Source: Ectobacillus funiculus (lineage in GTDB: Bacteria; Bacillota; Bacilli; Bacillales; Bacillaceae_G). Taken from it: DNA of 43,884 bases. Positions 8,145-15,178 of this stretch are shown one piece after another. The notes beneath the pieces are model-generated. The model was not told where the DNA came from. It searched no databases and was given only the letters and a program-made list of their open reading frames with translations. A program made the translations under genes and the position numbers. How positions within the stretch are numbered: the stretch's first letter is position 1; each line of letters starts with the position of its first letter. The stretch is taken from positions 1-43,884 of the forward strand of contig NZ_SCFM01000052.1 of NCBI RefSeq assembly GCF_004138295.1, in the 5' to 3' direction.

Positions 8145-8251
8145 GGCCCTCTTCCGTAAGGAGTTTACTCAAATTCTATAATCTAATTCTTGATGATGAA
8201 AAATTCTTGCTGAAAGACTATATGATGAGTATTACTCCTTACCTCAGGGCC
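8145..8251. repeat. Long interrupted inverted repeat between the DUF1537 kinase gene and gntP
   Basis: Left arm GGCCCT-(5 nt)-GTAAGGAGT-(1)-TACTC at 8145-8170; right arm GAGTA-(2)-ACTCCTTAC-(3)-AGGGCC at 8227-8251. In the minus-strand transcript this makes a roughly 20-bp interrupted stem with a loop of about 56 nt. There is no T tail, so it is not an ordinary terminator. An intercistronic mRNA structure or a small inverted-repeat insertion are both possible. Confidence 0.7.
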
Positions 8252-8272
8252 AAACTTAAAAGGACATTTAGA

Positions 8273-9709
8273 TTACTTTTTGCTTAGCATTTCAACAACT
8301 TCTCTTAAATCCGTCTTTGTCCCAACGTTTCCTGGGAAGATAACATAGGAAATTCCCGGGAACTTGCTTTCACTGCCTGTTGTCCAGACTGGAATTCCAG
8401 GTCGAATTTGACCTGCTACTGTTGCTCTTTTAACTTCAAGACCGTTTGTCCCAACATCACTAGATGTAATACCGCCCTTAGCAATAATATAGGAAGGTCT
8501 TACTTCTAACCGTTTTACAATACTGGTAACTGCATCGGAAATCTTTACTGATAGCTTTAATTCTTCTTCTTTTTTGCCTTCTCCGAGATCCAATCTTTCT
8601 CTTCTTGTATAAACGGCAACATTTTTTCCTTCAATAATAAGCTTATTTGTCATCGCTATTACTCGAGCAAGCTCTTCTTCGAATTTTTCAGGCTCTAGTA
8701 CAAGATGAACATTGAACTCAATAAATTCAACAGTATCTGAATTTTTCAGCTCTTCAAACTGTTCTGTAGTCTTTTTAACATGTGAACCGATAATGACCAA
8801 TCCGCCATTGTTTGTGTCTTCACTCATGATTTCCTCACGAGTGAGCAGGTTTTTATCGCTTACGCCCCCGATAACCTTCGTAAGTGCAGCTGCACTTCTG
8901 AACATAAAGTTCTTTCCTTTATTCATCGCTCTAATCAAAGCAATGGTAAAGATTTTAACATCCGCATAGTCAACAGCATTCACAATGACCTTATTAAAGT
9001 TCTCAACTTTCAGTAATTGCTGTTCAATTGTCTCAACATCTAGTGCACGCAGGCTATCAAGTGAAATATACGTCATATTCTCCGCTTTATATTCACCGTT
9101 AGATTTTTCTTCAGCCCACTCGCCTAAATGCGATTTGGTATAGCCGAAGGTACGATCTTTCGCAAATTCTGTTTCTCCTGCAGGGACGAGATACTCGTCA
9201 TATTGAACATAATGGATATTGTCAATTGTGAAGCGTCCGCCTTCCTTAAAGAATGGAAGGATTACCTCACCATCAAATTTCATATCAGAGTTGGCTTCAA
9301 CTGTTTCTTTTAATACTTGAGTTTCCAGCGGGTAATGGCCTCTTAATGTTGAATCACCACGGCTGATAATGGTAAATTCGCGATTGCTCCTCTTCGCTGC
9401 TTCCACGATATTTGCAGCAATTTCTTGATGCGCTTTTGTTGTTTCAGCAGCTGTAAATCCACGTGAATTTGTTAAGATAAAGAACATGGAGTTCTCTTCT
9501 TGGAAGCCTTTTTCGATACTGTCCAAAGACCAGTCTGTATAAACAGAAATTCCATGAACTGTTTGAACACCAGTTGGGTCATCATCCAGTACGATGATTT
9601 TTTTATTTAAATTTTTAAGTTCTTTCTCAATCATTTCATTCACAAGGCTTGTATCGACAAAAGGTATTTTGCTAAAAACTTCTTCCACTAATCTTTTATT
9701 TGAACTCAT
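8273..9709 (-). CDS. Four-carbon acid sugar kinase family protein (DUF1537, OtnK-like)
   Basis: 478 residues. The N-terminal 'VLDDDPTGVQTVHG' (residues 40-53) is the substrate-binding signature of the OtnK/DUF1537 kinase family, which phosphorylates 3- or 2-oxo-tetronates and related acid sugars with ATP. The C-terminal nucleotide-binding half includes 'YIIAKGGITSSDVGTNGL' and 'PVWTTGSESKFPGISYVIFP'. It is longer than E. coli YgbK/OtnK (about 390-420), mostly at the N-terminus. ATG 9709 overlaps the stop of the upstream dehydrogenase (ATGA), so the two are translationally coupled. Confidence 0.9.
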   Translation of the reverse strand: MSSNKRLVEEVFSKIPFVDTSLVNEMIEKELKNLNKKIIVLDDDPTGVQTVHGISVYTDWSLDSIEKGFQEENSMFFILTNSRGFTAAETTKAHQEIAANIVEAAKRSNREFTIISRGDSTLRGHYPLETQVLKETVEANSDMKFDGEVILPFFKEGGRFTIDNIHYVQYDEYLVPAGETEFAKDRTFGYTKSHLGEWAEEKSNGEYKAENMTYISLDSLRALDVETIEQQLLKVENFNKVIVNAVDYADVKIFTIALIRAMNKGKNFMFRSAAALTKVIGGVSDKNLLTREEIMSEDTNNGGLVIIGSHVKKTTEQFEELKNSDTVEFIEFNVHLVLEPEKFEEELARVIAMTNKLIIEGKNVAVYTRRERLDLGEGKKEEELKLSVKISDAVTSIVKRLEVRPSYIIAKGGITSSDVGTNGLEVKRATVAGQIRPGIPVWTTGSESKFPGISYVIFPGNVGTKTDLREVVEMLSKK

Positions 9710-10605
9710 TGATTAGAACCCCTTACTTCAACATTTGCTAGTTTTTCGTAATACTGTACGATGCCACCATGATCATCCATTAATTTTCCATCTACTTTTA
9801 GCGCATGGAAGATTTCTAATAGGTGGCTTGATAATGGAAGCGGTACGCCAATTTCATGAGCTGTATCCATTACGTTAGTAATATCTTTCATATTGATAGC
9901 AATGGTTCCGCCTGGAGCAAAGTTTCTTTCAAGAATTAATGGAACCTTTGCATCCAGTACCGCACTTCCTGCTAATCCGCCTCTGATCGCCTGATACATT
10001 TTTTCGATATCGATTCCAGCTTTAGCTGCTAAGATAAGCGCTTCTGACATTGCAGCAATGTTAAGGTTTACAATGATCTGATTCGCTAATTTTGCTGTAA
10101 CTCCGCAGCCGCTATTTCCAACTAATGTAACCGCACTTCCCATATCGAATAAAACTGATTTTGCCGCTTCGAACACATCTTCTTTACCGCCTACCATGAT
10201 GGCTAATGTACCGTCGATTGCTTTAGGTTCTCCGCCGCTGACAGGTGCATCTAGGAAGCCGACGCCTTTTTTGGCAGCTTCTTCTGCAAGTTCAATTGAA
10301 ATAGCAGGAGTAATGGAGCTCATGTCGATAATAATGGAGCCTTCTTTTGCTCCTGCTAAAATTCCATTGTCGCCTAAAACAACAGATTGTACATGTTTCG
10401 ATGCCGGAAGCATTGTGATAATGATTTCGCTGTTTTCTGCTACTTCTCTTGGTGAACGAGCTACTGTTGCACCCGCTTCCAATAATGTTTGTACCGCCTC
10501 TTGATTTAAATCATTAACTGTTAATGTATGTCCTGCTTTAATAAGGTTTAAAGCCATAGGTTTTCCCATTATGCCCAATCCGATAAAGCCAACCTTTTTT
10601 GTCAT
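9706..10605 (-). CDS. NAD(P)-dependent beta-hydroxyacid dehydrogenase (GarR/LtnD type)
   Basis: 299 residues from ATG 10605, chosen because GGGAGGAAAATAGC precedes it; the frame stays open upstream to 10893 but that part crosses the operator boxes. Rossmann motif 'GFIGLGIMGKPM' (6-17), substrate motif 'DAPVSGGEPKA' (119-129) and the catalytic Lys in 'GVTAKLANQ' (K172). The family includes tartronate semialdehyde reductase (GarR/GlxR) and L-threonate dehydrogenase (LtnD/YgbJ). The DUF1537 and GntP neighbours favour an aldonate (C2 or C3) dehydrogenase of the LtnD kind. First gene of the minus-strand operon. Confidence 0.9.
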   Translation of the reverse strand: MTKKVGFIGLGIMGKPMALNLIKAGHTLTVNDLNQEAVQTLLEAGATVARSPREVAENSEIIITMLPASKHVQSVVLGDNGILAGAKEGSIIIDMSSITPAISIELAEEAAKKGVGFLDAPVSGGEPKAIDGTLAIMVGGKEDVFEAAKSVLFDMGSAVTLVGNSGCGVTAKLANQIIVNLNIAAMSEALILAAKAGIDIEKMYQAIRGGLAGSAVLDAKVPLILERNFAPGGTIAINMKDITNVMDTAHEIGVPLPLSSHLLEIFHALKVDGKLMDDHGGIVQYYEKLANVEVRGSNQ

Positions 10606-10838
10606 GCTATTTTCCTCCCAATACATTTTTGTGAAAGGCTCAGTTAATTTGTCTTTTGATTTCCGCTTCAAGCGCTCGCTTTCATGTTGCAAATCAACAA
10701 TGAGTCTTAACATCGTCCTATGAAAAGCAGATAACCTCTTAAAAAAATAGCTTTTCCCATTTTCATCATCTTCAATTAGGTTTTCTGCCTTGGAATTGAA
10801 AGCTTGTAAGCAATCGCTTACATCGTTGTTTACGGTTT
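10606..10838 (-). other. Long leader of the sugar-acid operon, in-frame open region
   Basis: The dehydrogenase frame is open for 96 codons upstream of its likely start. Part of it (for example 'FHRTMLRLIVDLQHE', then a Lys/Arg-rich run) looks helical and charged, but the segment matches no family I know and lies downstream of the operators. It may be a leader of about 240 nt, a small protein or an N-terminal extension. Confidence 0.3.
10809..10822 (-). promoter_or_regulatory. cre-like catabolite control site
   Basis: The minus strand reads TGTAAGCGATTGCT, matching the CcpA cre consensus TGWAARCGYTWNCW at 13 of 14 positions (mismatch at Y). It is also the core of the inverted repeat TGTAAGC/GCTTACA. 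It lies in the leader downstream of the GTATAC boxes, where a CcpA roadblock is possible. Confidence 0.5.
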
Positions 10839-10839
10839 C

Positions 10840-10910
10840 ATTGTATACTAAAAAATAATTTTTGTATACATTTTTTGTTGTATTCGTGTACATTTTTTGT
10901 TTTCCGTATA
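10840..10910. promoter_or_regulatory. Four GTATAC-type operator boxes upstream of the dehydrogenase operon
   Basis: GTATAC at 10843-10848 and 10863-10868, GTGTAC at 10885-10890, GTATAC at 10905-10910. Start-to-start spacings are 20, 22 and 20 bp, about two helical turns. The same ATTGTATAC / GTATACAAT arms occur upstream of the class II aldolase. The likely binder is the divergently transcribed GntR/FCD regulator. Confidence 0.7.
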
Positions 10911-11005
10911 CTGAATGTGGTTTTTACTTTTTTCTCCAGCATGATTTTATTAAAATAATTTGGTACTATGGATATAATTAGAAATGAAAAACTGGGGTGA
11001 AATTT

Positions 11006-11629
11006 GTGATTGAAAGTAACAGCTCACGGCTGGCGTATCACCATTGTTATGAAATTCTTCGTGATAAAATTTTAAATGGTGAGCTTCCTGGCGGTACTAA
11101 GATTGTCGAAGAAAAAATCGCTGCTGAGCTTGGCGTCAGCAGAACACCGATAAGGGATTCGATACGAAAATTAGAATATGAAGGACTAATTGTTAAAAAG
11201 AGAGTGGTAAATCCAACGGAGAAGGACTTACGGAATATGTTTAATGTCCGGATCCTGCTAGAAGGGTACTCAGCTCGATGTGCGGCAAACTTTTTAAGAG
11301 AAAATGAAATTGAAAAACTGCACGAGTATGTTGAGATTGGCAGAAAGGGCACTAAAGAGGAAATCATGTCTGCCAATGAAAGCTTTCATAATGATATTGT
11401 GAAAGCAAGTAATAATCCTGTCATGATTGATATTATTGATCGGATGCAGGCGATTATTTATTTGTTTAGAAAAACCGTTGTTATCTATAATCGTCCACAT
11501 CTTATTGATGAGCATGAAGAAATTTATGAAGCAATCAAGGCAAGAGATGGTGAAAAGGCCGAAATTTTGATGAAAAAACACTTAGAAACTGACTTGAATT
11601 TTTATCTGCACATAATGAGTAATGAATAG
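11006..11629 (+). CDS. GntR family regulator, FadR/FCD subfamily
   Basis: About 207 residues from GTG 11006, preferred over GTG 10997 because GGGGTGA (10994-11000) then has correct spacing. N-terminal winged helix ('LRDKILNGELPGGTKIVEE', 'LGVSRTPIRDSIRKLEYEGL') and an all-helical FCD effector domain with 'LLEGYSARCAANF', 'NESFHNDIVKASNNP' and 'EHEEIYEAIKARDGEKAE'; the Asp/His residues of that domain usually bind a metal and a carboxylate ligand. It lies between the two transcription units that carry GTATAC boxes, so it is the probable local repressor, with a sugar acid or its phosphate as inducer. A TATAAT at 10973-10978 is a candidate -10. Confidence 0.9.
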   Translation: MIESNSSRLAYHHCYEILRDKILNGELPGGTKIVEEKIAAELGVSRTPIRDSIRKLEYEGLIVKKRVVNPTEKDLRNMFNVRILLEGYSARCAANFLRENEIEKLHEYVEIGRKGTKEEIMSANESFHNDIVKASNNPVMIDIIDRMQAIIYLFRKTVVIYNRPHLIDEHEEIYEAIKARDGEKAEILMKKHLETDLNFYLHIMSNE

Positions 11630-11659
11630 TATCTTCTACAAACAGCTGATTAATAAGCA

Positions 11660-11695
11660 AAAGTGCCCTCATTGAATTCTGAGGGCATTTTTGTC
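11660..11695 (+). terminator. Terminator of the GntR/FCD gene
   Basis: AAAGTGCCCTCA - TTGAATTC - TGAGGGCATTTTTG, strong stem with T tail 30 nt beyond the stop. Confidence 0.85.
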
Positions 11696-11775
11696 GTGTT
11701 CCCCCAACAATACAAGTGTTTTACTTATGTACGCTTCACCTTAATTCATTCAAATAGTATCTAGAAATGAAATAA

Positions 11776-11808
11776 ATTGTATACAAAAATTATAAAAACG
11801 TATACAAT
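11776..11808. promoter_or_regulatory. GTATAC-pair operator upstream of the class II aldolase
   Basis: Perfect 9-bp arms ATTGTATAC (11776-11784) and GTATACAAT (11800-11808) separated by 15 bp; box centres are 21 bp apart. It is the same site type as in front of the dehydrogenase operon and probably overlaps the aldolase promoter. Confidence 0.75.
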
Positions 11809-11846
11809 TCTCTTAACTTAATCTATCAAGTAAGGAGTAAACGATC

Positions 11847-12683
11847 ATGTTAATGAATACAAAAGAAATTTTAACACAGGCACAACAAGGCAAATATGCT
11901 GTGGCGGCTTTTAACGTGTATAACTTAGAAACAGCCCAAGCTGCTATCCAAGTGAGCGAGCGGGAAGGTACATCTGTGATTATCGCTCTCGGAGAACGTT
12001 ATTTTCCTACAGTGGATGTTGAAGGTTTTTCAGCCATGATCAAAGCAATGGCTGAAAAGGTAAAGGTTCCGGTTGCACTGCATCTTGATCATGCCTATGA
12101 AAAAGAATCAATTATTCGAGCAATTCGAGCTGGCTTCACCTCTGTTATGTACGACGGATCTAAATATGATCTTGAACAAAATATCCGTTTTACCAAAGAG
12201 ATTGTGGAAATTGCCCATATGGCAGGAGTCTCTGTTGAAGCAGAAATCGGCTCTGTGGCAAGGGGGGCATTCTCAGACGAAGAAGAAGGGGATGGAACTT
12301 TAACAGATCCGCAATCAGCCAAGGCATTCGTGGCTGAAACAAACATTGACTTTTTAGCTGCTGCAATTGGCACTGTTCATGGAATGTACAAGGGCGAACC
12401 GAAAATTGACTTAGCTCTTCTAGAAAAGATTCGTGAAGCAGTTGGTATCCCGCTCGTTCTGCATGGCGGTTCTGGAACACCTGAAAATGTTCTAAAGAAA
12501 GCAATCGAATTAGGCATTTGTAAAGTAAACGTCAATACAGAAATTTCCATGGCGGCTGTTTCTTATCTTGAAAAATATGCTAAAGAGAAACAAACGGCTC
12601 ATCTATCTACCATCATGGCAGAAATGCAGCAAGCAATGGAGCCAGTAATGACGAAATTTGTGCGCTTGTTATCAAAAAAATAA
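11847..12683 (+). CDS. Class II fructose-bisphosphate aldolase family protein (GatY/KbaY/Fba type)
   Basis: 278 residues, start ATG 11847 after AAGGAG. A zinc-dependent TIM-barrel aldolase: catalytic/metal-binding 'LHLDHAYE' (D81, H82), 'VEAEIGSVAR', 'AAAIGTVHGMYKG' and 'LHGGSGTP'. The family splits ketose-1,6-bisphosphates to DHAP and an aldehyde. A housekeeping fbaA would normally sit in another context; here the GTATAC operator shared with the dehydrogenase/kinase/permease operon suggests it works in that sugar-acid pathway, releasing DHAP or a related C3 unit. The exact substrate cannot be told. Confidence 0.88.
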   Translation: MLMNTKEILTQAQQGKYAVAAFNVYNLETAQAAIQVSEREGTSVIIALGERYFPTVDVEGFSAMIKAMAEKVKVPVALHLDHAYEKESIIRAIRAGFTSVMYDGSKYDLEQNIRFTKEIVEIAHMAGVSVEAEIGSVARGAFSDEEEGDGTLTDPQSAKAFVAETNIDFLAAAIGTVHGMYKGEPKIDLALLEKIREAVGIPLVLHGGSGTPENVLKKAIELGICKVNVNTEISMAAVSYLEKYAKEKQTAHLSTIMAEMQQAMEPVMTKFVRLLSKK

Positions 12684-12694
12684 AAGAGCAACAG

Positions 12695-12740
12695 ACCCTT
12701 AATTTTGTTAAGGGGTACTTATGGTAACCGTACCATAAGT
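12695..12740 (+). terminator. Two consecutive hairpins after the aldolase gene
   Basis: ACCCTTAA/TTAAGGGGT (12695-12716), followed at once by ACTTATGGTA - ACCG - TACCATAAGT (12717-12740), a perfect 10-bp stem with a four-base loop, then an A/T-rich tract (AATTTTTTAG). Confidence 0.55.
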
Positions 12741-12827
12741 AAATGGAATTTTTTAGAAGTAAAAGGAAGGAACCTCACCTTAAATAGAGGCGGTTTTTTA
12801 GTTACAGTCATTTGGAGATAGTTGTCA

Positions 12828-12862
12828 AAGGGCCACTAAATAAAGTTTAGTGACCCTTTTTT
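12828..12862 (+). terminator. Intrinsic terminator directly before repeat copy B
   Basis: AAGGGCCACTAAA - TAAAG - TTTAGTGACCCTTTTTT: 13-position stem (one mismatch) with T tail. The T run merges into the first bases of the repeat. Confidence 0.8.
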
Positions 12863-12990
12863 ACACTGTAGGAAAGTATAAATTTCTAGCTAGAAGCGAA
12901 TTTGACGAAGGTGGAAATTTTAGGAATACAGTATAAGTGCAACTACGCCTCTGTCTTCGCCTAACGGCTTGCCAGTCAGCGAATCTTCTT
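12861..12990 (+). repeat. Dispersed 130-140 bp repeat, copy B
   Basis: Begins TTACACTGTAGGAAAGTATA, contains the core GCAACTACGCCTCTGTCTTC and ends in a weakened hairpin (CTTGCCAGTCAGCGAA) and TCTTCTT. Its hairpin end is 10 nt from the stop of the gerAC-like gene, which runs the other way. Confidence 0.88.
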
Positions 12991-13000
12991 ATGGAGGTCT

Positions 13001-14068
13001 TTACTTAACAACTCCAACCTCAATTATGTTTACATCTGCAGTAACCTGAAATCGAGCACTTTTATAGTTCTCATTCCATTTGTTAAAATCAAAATTTCGT
13101 GTGTTGGCTTTCGCAATATGGCCAAAGCCGGCCGGGTCAATTTCTTTTTTTTGAAAGCTCTCAATCATTTTCTTACATTCTACAACAATTTGTTTTTCCA
13201 AATGCTTCTCAATTTTACGTACTTCGCCCTTCTTAAGGGTCCTTTCTTTATGCTCTGTAAGAAGCCCCTTTATTTTCATATGAACCGCAAATTTATAGGG
13301 ACTCCTGCTTATTAGTCTGATTTTATTCTTTGAAGTGATACTTTGGATAGTGGATTCTTCATCCTTATCTTTTACCTTTACTGAACCCCTGGTATGTTTG
13401 TCGACAAGCAGTTTGAAATAAAACATTTTATTTTCTGGAAGAATAGCGACAACTTGGTCATTCCTGAAGAGGGCTATTCCAGTTATGCTTACCAAATGAG
13501 ATTGCCTCTTCTTAAGCAGAGGTAAATAAGCATCCTTCCCTTTTTGGTATAAAGCAGCTAAAAATTGATGAAGGTTGGTCAGCGGTAAGTTTTCTCCTTC
13601 TATATTATGTTCAAGTAATTGTGTAAGGTATGCGGCGTTTCCGCGGTCTCCATATCTACCTTTAAAAATATCAATTGCTTTTCCATCTACTACAGCTAAA
13701 TGGGTTCTTGCGCCAACGCTTGGATCCCGAAGGAAGACTTCAACTATTTGGTTGATTCCCTCACGCGCGACATCTTCTCCAAAAAAAGCAAGATCTAGAC
13801 TTCCACTGACAATTGGCTGGGAAGCTTTTTTCTGTATTTCGGTCATCAAATCCCTCATAATAGTTCCTTTGGCGGAAAAGGTAAAATTCCCAAATGACTT
13901 ATCAGGTTTAAAGACGGGAATCATGATACTTCCAAGCAATTGATCACCACTTTTATCAACACCGATACCTGTCGCAATATTTACATCATCAATAACATTT
14001 GTCTGGACACATCCGGTCAAAAACATAGTGCAAAAAAGTAAGGACATGGCGAAGTGAATAGTCTTCAC
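13001..14068 (-). CDS. Ger(x)C family spore germination lipoprotein (GerAC-like)
   Basis: 355 residues. A lipoprotein signal peptide ends in the lipobox LTGC (Cys20). The body shows Ger(x)C features: 'NVIDDVNIATGIGVD' near the start, 'ASQPIVSGSLDLAFFGEDVA', 'FLRDPSVGARTHLAV' and a C-terminal domain of alternating charged strands. It is the C subunit of a GerA-type nutrient germinant receptor, attached to the spore inner membrane. It overlaps the B-subunit gene by four bases (ATGA). The cognate germinant cannot be read from sequence. Confidence 0.93.
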   Translation of the reverse strand: MKTIHFAMSLLFCTMFLTGCVQTNVIDDVNIATGIGVDKSGDQLLGSIMIPVFKPDKSFGNFTFSAKGTIMRDLMTEIQKKASQPIVSGSLDLAFFGEDVAREGINQIVEVFLRDPSVGARTHLAVVDGKAIDIFKGRYGDRGNAAYLTQLLEHNIEGENLPLTNLHQFLAALYQKGKDAYLPLLKKRQSHLVSITGIALFRNDQVVAILPENKMFYFKLLVDKHTRGSVKVKDKDEESTIQSITSKNKIRLISRSPYKFAVHMKIKGLLTEHKERTLKKGEVRKIEKHLEKQIVVECKKMIESFQKKEIDPAGFGHIAKANTRNFDFNKWNENYKSARFQVTADVNIIEVGVVK

Positions 14069-15156
14069 TTTGTTTTCACCTTCTTTTTAATGAGTAGTAG
14101 TAAATAGAGAATGGGGATATAAATATAAACTAAAGAGAAGCCAACTTTTGAGTCTATGTCTAAGAAAAGATCCATCCTTTCGCGGGTAGGTATTAATACC
14201 GCGATAATCAGACATAACAAGGCAATGAAAATGACTGCTTTTTTTTGTTGGATGCGATAAACCCGTTTGGCGCACCGACTGGCAGCCCATAATGTAATCG
14301 CAACATTCGGGATAAGGATTAAGGCCCAATTCGCAATTCCCAAATACTCGAACCTTTCAATAAAAGGGAGTCTGACAATTTTCCACATTTCCAATGTTGC
14401 CCAAATTGATCGTTCGAGCAAGCTAGGTGGAAAATAGGAAAAACTAACAACTGCCAAACCAGTATAAAAAAGGGTAGTCGCCAAAAGCCCGATATAAACC
14501 CATTTTTTTGATTGCTCAGGCTTCTTAATAAAAGGATAAAAAACTAATAAAGTTTCAAAGCCAAGATAACTAAGTGACATATGGTACCCACTGTTTATCA
14601 TGTCGCTAAAGGAGTGGTCGAAAACAGGAAGTAAATTGGTAAAATCCCCATACTTTAATGCAAATCCGAAGGTAAACACTAAATAAGAGGGAATGACTGT
14701 TCCGAGAAAGGAAATTCCCACCACTGTTCTGAACCCGCCATAGACAATATAAATCCCTAAAAGTAAATAAACGCTTGCAAACCCAAAAGGGTTTAAATCA
14801 AGAAACATCCATGTACGGATAATTTCAATCAGACCGCCGAGTACGCCAGCACAAGTAATGATAAAATAGACAATAAATAAGGTATTTATGCTGTTACCAA
14901 TGATTTTTCCAAACACGTAAACATTGGCATACATCACATCCCCTTCAACAGCTTCGCATACTTTATATATCAGCCATACGGAGATGTTGGTAATTAATCC
15001 TGCCGCTAAAACAGAAATCCAAGCATCATATCCAGCATCTTTGGCAATGCTTCGCTGAAAACCGAGGATACCAATTCCGATCTGCATTGCGACGACGACA
15101 TATGCGGCCATAAATGGTGAAATTTGTAGTCTCTCCGGGACGGATCCCTGCATCAT
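14065..15156 (-). CDS. Spore germination permease (GerAB-like)
   Basis: 363 residues with about ten membrane segments, of the amino acid permease-like GerAB family, the germinant-sensing subunit of the receptor. 'ERLQISPFMAAYVVVAMQIG' at the start and the following 'GILGFQRSIAKDAGYDAW' are typical of the family's first two helices. ATG 15156 is followed by a second ATG at 15153; AAGGAAAC precedes both. Middle gene of the operon, 22 nt after the A subunit. Confidence 0.94.
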   Translation of the reverse strand: MMQGSVPERLQISPFMAAYVVVAMQIGIGILGFQRSIAKDAGYDAWISVLAAGLITNISVWLIYKVCEAVEGDVMYANVYVFGKIIGNSINTLFIVYFIITCAGVLGGLIEIIRTWMFLDLNPFGFASVYLLLGIYIVYGGFRTVVGISFLGTVIPSYLVFTFGFALKYGDFTNLLPVFDHSFSDMINSGYHMSLSYLGFETLLVFYPFIKKPEQSKKWVYIGLLATTLFYTGLAVVSFSYFPPSLLERSIWATLEMWKIVRLPFIERFEYLGIANWALILIPNVAITLWAASRCAKRVYRIQQKKAVIFIALLCLIIAVLIPTRERMDLFLDIDSKVGFSLVYIYIPILYLLLLIKKKVKTK

Positions 15157-15178
15157 GTTTCCTTACCTGCCTTTTTCG

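Noticed and set aside
10606-10893. Full 395-residue version of the dehydrogenase
   Set aside because: The extra N-terminus covers the operator boxes, while a strong ribosome binding site precedes the Rossmann start at 10605, which gives the family length.
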